27,829 nucleotides of DNA from JBGPYM01 sp041493205. GTDB lineage: Bacteria > Bacteroidota > Ignavibacteria > UBA10030 > UBA6906. Under the pieces are notes generated by a model. That model worked only from the letters and a program-made list of their open reading frames with translations. It ran no database searches and was not told the origin of the DNA. Below are positions 23,528 through 27,829 of this stretch, piece by piece. Where the stretch lies: positions 1 through 27,829 of the forward strand of contig JBGPYM010000009.1 in assembly GCA_041493205.1 (NCBI GenBank), written 5' to 3'. The first letter of the stretch is position 1. Each line of letters starts with the position of its first letter. The translations under genes and the position numbers were made by a program.

Positions 23528-24670
23528 ATGGCATCGCTCTACCTCCATATCCCGTTCTGCGAACGCAAGTGTGTCTACTGCGATTTCTACTCGATCGAGA
23601 ACATCGCTCCGATGGACTCGTTCCTGAGGTCGATCGACCGCGAGATCGCCCTCTATGCGGAGCAGGGAGCCGGGACGGAATTCGACACGCTGTTTTTCGG
23701 CGGCGGGACGCCGTCGCTGCTGACGCCCGCCCAGCTCGAAAATCTCCTCGACCGGCTCTACGGCACCTTCAGCATCGCGCCTGATGCCGAAGTGACGCTG
23801 GAGACGAATCCCGGCACCGTGAACCTGGAAAAACTTGCCGCCTACCGTTCCCTCGGCATCAACCGCCTCAGCGTCGGGGTCCAGTCGTTCCGCGAAGAGG
23901 AACTGAGTTTTCTTTCCCGCATCCACACGGGACAGGAGGCGCTGGCATGCGTTGCCATGGCGCGGCAGGCCGGCTTTGAAAACCTCAGCCTCGATCTGAT
24001 GTTTGCGCTCCCCGGACAGACTTCCGCGCAGTGGGAGGAGACGCTCCGAAAGGCTGTCGGGCTTGCACCGGATCATATCTCGGCATACGGCCTCATCGTC
24101 GAGGACAACACCCCGCTCGCGCGCATGGTCGCCGCGCGCCAGGTGTCGCCAAGCCCCGTGGAAGCCGAAGCCGACCTGTACGAGCTGACGATGGCCATCC
24201 TCGCCGATCACGGGTTCGAACATTACGAGGTCTCGAACTACGCCCGGCCCGGGAAACGGAGCCGGCACAACTATGCCTACTGGTCGCACCGGAATTATCT
24301 CGCCTTCGGCCCCTCAGCGCACGCATTCTGGCGCTCGGACGATTGGCACACGGCGGCACGCTGGTCCAATGTCGCCAATCTCTCCACGTACCTCCAGAAG
24401 CTTTCCTGCGATGAGCTCCCGGTTGCCTTCCGCGAGACCGTCGCCGAGCGTCAGCTCATGAATGAACGGATCTTCCTGGGTCTCCGGAGCGATGGATTCG
24501 ACTTTGGGAAGTTCGCGGACGATTTTGGTACCGGCGTGCCGGCTGCGGGACGGGCACTGGCGGACGCTCTCGTAGCGGAGGGGAAGGCGTTCATGGAAGC
24601 TGGTGTCCTGCGTCTCACGCAGGACGGCTTCCTCCTTTGCGATGAGATCGCACGGCGGATGATGATTTGA
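23528..24670 (+). CDS. hemW: Radical SAM heme chaperone HemW
   Basis: This 380-residue radical-SAM protein is a HemN relative but reads as HemW, which binds heme and passes it to apoproteins such as respiratory enzymes. The cluster motif is Cys11, Cys15, Cys18 followed by Asp-Phe; the fourth cysteine typical of true HemN is absent. The heme-binding HNxxYW motif is present as HNYAYW near residue 250. FFGGGTPSLL and GVQSF are the usual SAM-binding landmarks. The ATG at 23528 is preferred because the family N-terminus LYLHIPFCERKC follows directly; upstream in-frame codons lie inside the preceding gene. It supports the idea that heme delivery matters in this organism. Confidence 0.93.
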   Translation: MASLYLHIPFCERKCVYCDFYSIENIAPMDSFLRSIDREIALYAEQGAGTEFDTLFFGGGTPSLLTPAQLENLLDRLYGTFSIAPDAEVTLETNPGTVNLEKLAAYRSLGINRLSVGVQSFREEELSFLSRIHTGQEALACVAMARQAGFENLSLDLMFALPGQTSAQWEETLRKAVGLAPDHISAYGLIVEDNTPLARMVAARQVSPSPVEAEADLYELTMAILADHGFEHYEVSNYARPGKRSRHNYAYWSHRNYLAFGPSAHAFWRSDDWHTAARWSNVANLSTYLQKLSCDELPVAFRETVAERQLMNERIFLGLRSDGFDFGKFADDFGTGVPAAGRALADALVAEGKAFMEAGVLRLTQDGFLLCDEIARRMMI

Positions 24671-24695
24671 AATTCGAACCTGTATTCGCTACATT
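24667..24695 (+). promoter_or_regulatory. Candidate promoter for the TMEM260-like gene
   Basis: TTGAAA (24667-24672), 17 bases and TACATT (24690-24695) lie at the end of hemW and in the 69-base gap after it. The -35 matches five of six consensus positions, the -10 four of six. An ATG six bases after the -10 opens a nine-codon mini-ORF (24702-24731) that ends eight bases before the gene. Confidence 0.5.
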
Positions 24696-24739
24696 GAAAA
24701 GATGCTCCTGTTTTCCCTTCCTGTCACATAGAGGCCGGA

Positions 24740-27457
24740 ATGAACCATAAGATGCTCAACCGCATCGTCGCGGTGGCGGTCTTTGCCGCCGCGCTGGTGG
24801 TCTATTTGCTCACGCTGTCTCCCACGGTGGTGTTCTGGGATGTCGGCGAATTCATCGCCGCAGCAAAGCTGATGCAGGTGCCCCACCCGCCGGGATCGCC
24901 CCTGTTCCTCCTGGCTGCCCGCATCGCGATGATGATCCCCTTTGCCGCCGACCAGGCGGTCCGGGCACATGCCCTCTCCGCAGTTCTGAGCGCCCTGGGG
25001 ATCATGTTTACGTACCTGGTTCTCGTCAGGCTGGTCACGAATTTCCGCGGCACCCCATCGACGCTCCGCGACTACCTGACCGTGTACGGTGCCGGGGCCG
25101 TCGGTACACTCTCCCTCGCCTTCGGGACCACGTACTGGGATAATTCCATCGAGGCCGAAGTCTACGGCGCGAGCATGTTCTTCCTGGCCGCCGTCATCTG
25201 GATAGCACTCCGGTGGCTGGACCACGCAGAGGAGGAGGGGAACGAGAAGTATCTCCTGCTGATCGCATACATGATCGGCCTCTCGCTGGGCGTCCACCTG
25301 CTGGCGCTCCTGGCGATCTTCCCCGTCCTGATGATCATCTATTTTCACAAGTACGAGGTCACGTTTTCCAGCTTTGCCGTGTTCAGCGTCGTCGCCCTGG
25401 GAGTGTTCGGGGTGGTGTATCCCGGCATCGTCAAGGAACTCCCGGGCATGATGGACGGCGAATGGGCTGGCAAGAAGAGCGAACTCATCGCGTATGTCCC
25501 CTGGATCATCATCGCCCTGGTCTGCTACGGTGTCTACACGTCGTACAGAAAACGCCAGAAAATGCTCCATCTTGCGCTCTCGTCGATCCTCCTGATTTTC
25601 CTCGGCTATACGACCTACACGTCGGTGATCATACGGTCGAATGCCAATCCGCCGATGAACGAAAACGACCCGAGCAATCTTGCCCGGCTGACGTCGTACC
25701 TCGGCCGCGAGCAGTACGGGAACGCACCGCTCTTCATGCCGCGCCGCTACAGCCAGGAACCGCACCAGCAGGGAATTTACACGAATTACTCCAGCGACAT
25801 GGATTTCCTGATCCGTTACCAGCTCGACCACATGTTTTTCCGTTACCTCTTCTGGAATTATATCGGGGCGGCGGGCGATGAACAGGATAGCGGCGTGTCG
25901 GCCGCCCAAACCTGGGCGATTCCCTTCATCATCGGCCTGATCGGTCTGTATTACCAGTTCAAAAAGGACTGGAAGATGGGGCTGGTGTTCCTGACCGCGT
26001 TCATCATCCTCGGGCCCGTCCTGGCACTGTATCAAAATCAGCAGGAACCGCAGCCGCGTGAGCGCGACTATTTCTATGTCGGCGCGTTTTTTGTCTTCTC
26101 CATGTGGATTGCCATGGGCGTGGTTGCGCTCATCGACAGCGTCATGCGTCTCGTGACCGCCGAGCGCGTCCGAACGCTCCTTGCAGGCGGGATTGCCGCC
26201 GCATGTTTCGTCGCGGTTCCCGTCAACCTTGTCCGGATCAATTACCACGAACACGACCGCTCGGGGAATTACGTGGCGTGGGATTATTCATACAATATGC
26301 TGCAGACGTGCACACAGGATGCGATCCTGTTTACAAACGGCGATAACGACACCTTCCCGCTCTGGTACCTGCAGGATGTGGAGGGGGTCAGGCGGGATGT
26401 GCGGATCGTGAACCTCAGCCTGGTGAACACGCCCTGGTACGTCCAGCAGATGAAGAACAAGCCGTACTATGAGGATGCAAAGGCGGTTCCCATTTCACTC
26501 TCCGATGCGCGCATTGCCTCCGTCCAGCCCCAGATGTGGGAGCCCCGCATGATCGACCTGCCGGTGCCGTCCGACGTGTTTGCGCGCTATGGCGTGAAGG
26601 ACACTGCGTCGACCAACACAGGGAAGATTTCGTGGATGATGCGCAACACGATGCAGTTCGGCCAGACGAAGGCGGTGCGCGTCCAGGACCTCCTGGTGCT
26701 CGATATCATCCGGACCAACCAGTGGAAGCGCCCGGTGTTCTTCGCGGTCACGTGCGCTCCGGACAGCAAGATCGGGCTGGACGACTATCTCTGGTTCCAC
26801 GGGCTGGCCATGCGGCTCGAACCGAGGAAGGTATCGCGGGAAGACATCGGCATCAATCCCGGCATCATCGAACAGAACCTACTCCATGAACCGGAAGGGT
26901 TCTCGAGGACGCCGCAGTACGGGTACAAATTCCGCCGCATCAACGATCCGCACGTCTACTTTGACGAGAATATCACCCGGCTCATGCTGAACCTCCGGAC
27001 CGGCTACATCCGCCTCGCCATGTACTATGCCAACGTGGACTCGAACATGCAAAAGGCGGCGATGGCTCTCGACCACATGGAGGATGTGATACCCCGGAAC
27101 AAGATTCCCATGGGGTGGGACCTCGAATCGAATCTCGCCTACTTTTATTTCAGGATCGGGCGGATGGAAAAATTCGAAGAACTTGCCGGCGACGTCGAAC
27201 GGGAGGCAAAAAAGCTCCTGGCATCGGGACAGTACAACCTGTCGTCGCCCGACAATCCGTACCGGGCGCTCATCGAGATCTACGATCTGCGGAAGGACTA
27301 TACCAGCGAACTGGAGATCCTCAAGGACCTGCAGTCGCGGTACTATCCCAATGACCCGAGCCTGAAGGCGCGGATTGACATGGTCCAGCAGCAGTCAAAA
27401 TCGGCTGCGCCCGCACCGCCGGCACCGGCGCCGGCTCCGGCGCCGCAGGCGCCGTAA
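24740..27457 (+). CDS. DUF2723 / TMEM260-like multi-pass membrane protein, putative glycosyltransferase
   Basis: This 905-residue protein has an N-terminal DUF2723 domain. Human TMEM260, in the same family, is a protein O-mannosyltransferase, so a GT-C-type sugar transfer at the outer face of the inner membrane is likely. The acidic motif TLSPTVVFWDVGEF (Asp34, Glu37) in the first loop, followed by QVPHPPGSPLF, is the family hallmark. About 11-12 hydrophobic segments fill residues 9-500; the remaining 400 residues are hydrophilic with helical, TPR-like stretches near 750-890. The end is a Pro-Ala tail encoded by GC-rich repeats. The start is ATG 24740 with a weak GGCCGGA upstream. The following gene starts eight bases after its stop. 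Substrate and sugar donor are inferred only from the family. Confidence 0.85.
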   Translation: MNHKMLNRIVAVAVFAAALVVYLLTLSPTVVFWDVGEFIAAAKLMQVPHPPGSPLFLLAARIAMMIPFAADQAVRAHALSAVLSALGIMFTYLVLVRLVTNFRGTPSTLRDYLTVYGAGAVGTLSLAFGTTYWDNSIEAEVYGASMFFLAAVIWIALRWLDHAEEEGNEKYLLLIAYMIGLSLGVHLLALLAIFPVLMIIYFHKYEVTFSSFAVFSVVALGVFGVVYPGIVKELPGMMDGEWAGKKSELIAYVPWIIIALVCYGVYTSYRKRQKMLHLALSSILLIFLGYTTYTSVIIRSNANPPMNENDPSNLARLTSYLGREQYGNAPLFMPRRYSQEPHQQGIYTNYSSDMDFLIRYQLDHMFFRYLFWNYIGAAGDEQDSGVSAAQTWAIPFIIGLIGLYYQFKKDWKMGLVFLTAFIILGPVLALYQNQQEPQPRERDYFYVGAFFVFSMWIAMGVVALIDSVMRLVTAERVRTLLAGGIAAACFVAVPVNLVRINYHEHDRSGNYVAWDYSYNMLQTCTQDAILFTNGDNDTFPLWYLQDVEGVRRDVRIVNLSLVNTPWYVQQMKNKPYYEDAKAVPISLSDARIASVQPQMWEPRMIDLPVPSDVFARYGVKDTASTNTGKISWMMRNTMQFGQTKAVRVQDLLVLDIIRTNQWKRPVFFAVTCAPDSKIGLDDYLWFHGLAMRLEPRKVSREDIGINPGIIEQNLLHEPEGFSRTPQYGYKFRRINDPHVYFDENITRLMLNLRTGYIRLAMYYANVDSNMQKAAMALDHMEDVIPRNKIPMGWDLESNLAYFYFRIGRMEKFEELAGDVEREAKKLLASGQYNLSSPDNPYRALIEIYDLRKDYTSELEILKDLQSRYYPNDPSLKARIDMVQQQSKSAAPAPPAPAPAPAPQAP
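27410..27454 (+). repeat. Low-complexity GC repeat encoding a Pro-Ala tail
   Basis: Short CCGGCG/CCGGCT-like units repeat here and encode the alternating proline-alanine end of the TMEM260-like protein. Such tracts are prone to slippage and can vary in length between strains. Confidence 0.7.
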
Positions 27458-27465
27458 GGCCCTCT

Positions 27466-27829
27466 ATGCGAGTGCTGGTCACCGGGATCGACGGGTTCGT
27501 TGGCAGTCATGCGGCCGAATTTCTGTGCGGCCTCGACGGCGTCGAAGTACACGGCACGATTCTCCCCGCGGGCCGGACGAAGCACATTGAGCACCTCCGG
27601 GAAAAGGTTCACCTCCACGAGGCGGATATCGTTGACGATGCGAGGATCGAGCAGATCCTCCTGAATGTCCGACCGGATCGCGTGATCCATCTGGCGGGAC
27701 AGGCATTCGTCCCTGCGTCCGTGAGCGATCCTGTCGGCACGTTTCGCGTGAATGTCATGGGAGGGGTGGCCGTCCTGAACGCCGCCCGTGTGGTGGAGGA
27801 ACGCACCGGCAGGCAGCCCGCAGTCCTGG
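27466..27829 (+). CDS. NAD(P)-dependent sugar nucleotide epimerase/dehydratase, 5' part (GDP-mannose dehydratase/reductase-like)
   Basis: The first 121 codons of a short-chain dehydrogenase of the extended (sugar nucleotide) type. The Rossmann motif is VTGIDGFVGSHAAEFL (TGxxGFxG). An acidic HEADIVD follows, then RPDRVIHLAGQAFVPASVSD and the GTFRVNVMGGVAVLNAAR stretch, which most resemble GDP-mannose 4,6-dehydratase and GDP-4-keto-6-deoxymannose reductase. The catalytic Tyr-x3-Lys lies beyond the window. It starts eight bases after the TMEM260-like gene, so the two are probably co-transcribed. Other sugar nucleotide epimerases share this N-terminus, so the exact reaction is open. Confidence 0.85.
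   Translation, partial: MRVLVTGIDGFVGSHAAEFLCGLDGVEVHGTILPAGRTKHIEHLREKVHLHEADIVDDARIEQILLNVRPDRVIHLAGQAFVPASVSDPVGTFRVNVMGGVAVLNAARVVEERTGRQPAVL

Noticed and set aside
23528..24670. Oxygen-independent coproporphyrinogen III oxidase (HemN)
   Set aside because: The fourth cysteine of the HemN cluster motif is missing (Cys-Asp-Phe instead), and the HNxxYW heme-binding motif is present, both typical of HemW.
1..27829. CRISPR arrays, tRNA/rRNA genes, insertion sequences, prophage or integration sites
   Set aside because: No spaced direct repeats, cloverleaf-like sequence, transposase or integrase motifs were seen. The window reads as core chromosome.

Overview
The window is a GC-rich, gene-dense bacterial chromosome segment holding about 24 protein genes. 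Most are recognisable housekeeping genes, and the intergenic gaps are short. I see no insertion sequences, phage genes, tRNA, rRNA or CRISPR. A complete five-carbon (C5) heme pathway, a DUF2723/TMEM260-like membrane glycosyltransferase, tandem signal peptidases beside lepA, and a HemX/CcsA protein heading the heme operon all point to the Bacteroidota/Ignavibacteriota/Chlorobiota side of the tree. This is an inference from gene content, not a marker-gene placement. The oxygen-dependent HemF and the protoporphyrinogen oxidase suggest an aerobe or facultative aerobe.

Layout. (1) 1-709: 3' end of a CAT-type amino-acid permease. (2) 850-1964, minus strand: a cysteine-rich CPXCG-type mini-protein, an ECF sigma factor and a soluble zinc-finger anti-sigma factor, with the sigma and anti-sigma genes overlapping. 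(3) 2095-3987: acetyl-CoA synthetase, closed by a very clear intrinsic terminator at 4004-4039. (4) 4114-17910: a 12-gene operon-like run in the order ccsA/hemX-like, hemA, hemC, hemD, hemE, hemF, hybrid sensor kinase, hemH, hemG, hemB, hemL, PEBP-family gene. Genes overlap or are at most about 40 bases apart. (5) 17946-19973, minus strand: a two-gene unit of a HAD phosphatase followed by L-2-hydroxyglutarate oxidase. (6) 20142-24670: lepA, two tandem signal peptidase I genes and hemW. (7) 24740-27829: a 905-residue TMEM260-like protein followed by the start of a GDP-mannose dehydratase/reductase-like gene that runs off the window.

How the genes work together. The operon encodes every step from glutamyl-tRNA to protoheme: HemA and HemL make ALA, HemB, C, D and E make coproporphyrinogen III's precursors and product, HemF and HemG carry out the oxidations, and HemH inserts iron. 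HemW, a heme chaperone rather than a coproporphyrinogen oxidase, lies 6 kb downstream. The insertion of a soluble GAF-PAS-PAS-PAS hybrid kinase between hemF and hemH is the most unusual gene arrangement. LepA and the two LepB proteins form a translation/secretion module. The TMEM260-like protein and its neighbour suggest an envelope or protein glycosylation locus continuing to the right.

Reading for signals gave one recurring pattern. Three candidate promoters (before the heme operon, lepA and the TMEM260-like gene) each have an ATG about 5-7 bases after the -10 box. Each ATG opens a 9-21 codon mini-ORF that stops within a few bases of the real gene start. I consider this worth testing, but it is unproven. 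All promoter calls were made by eye.
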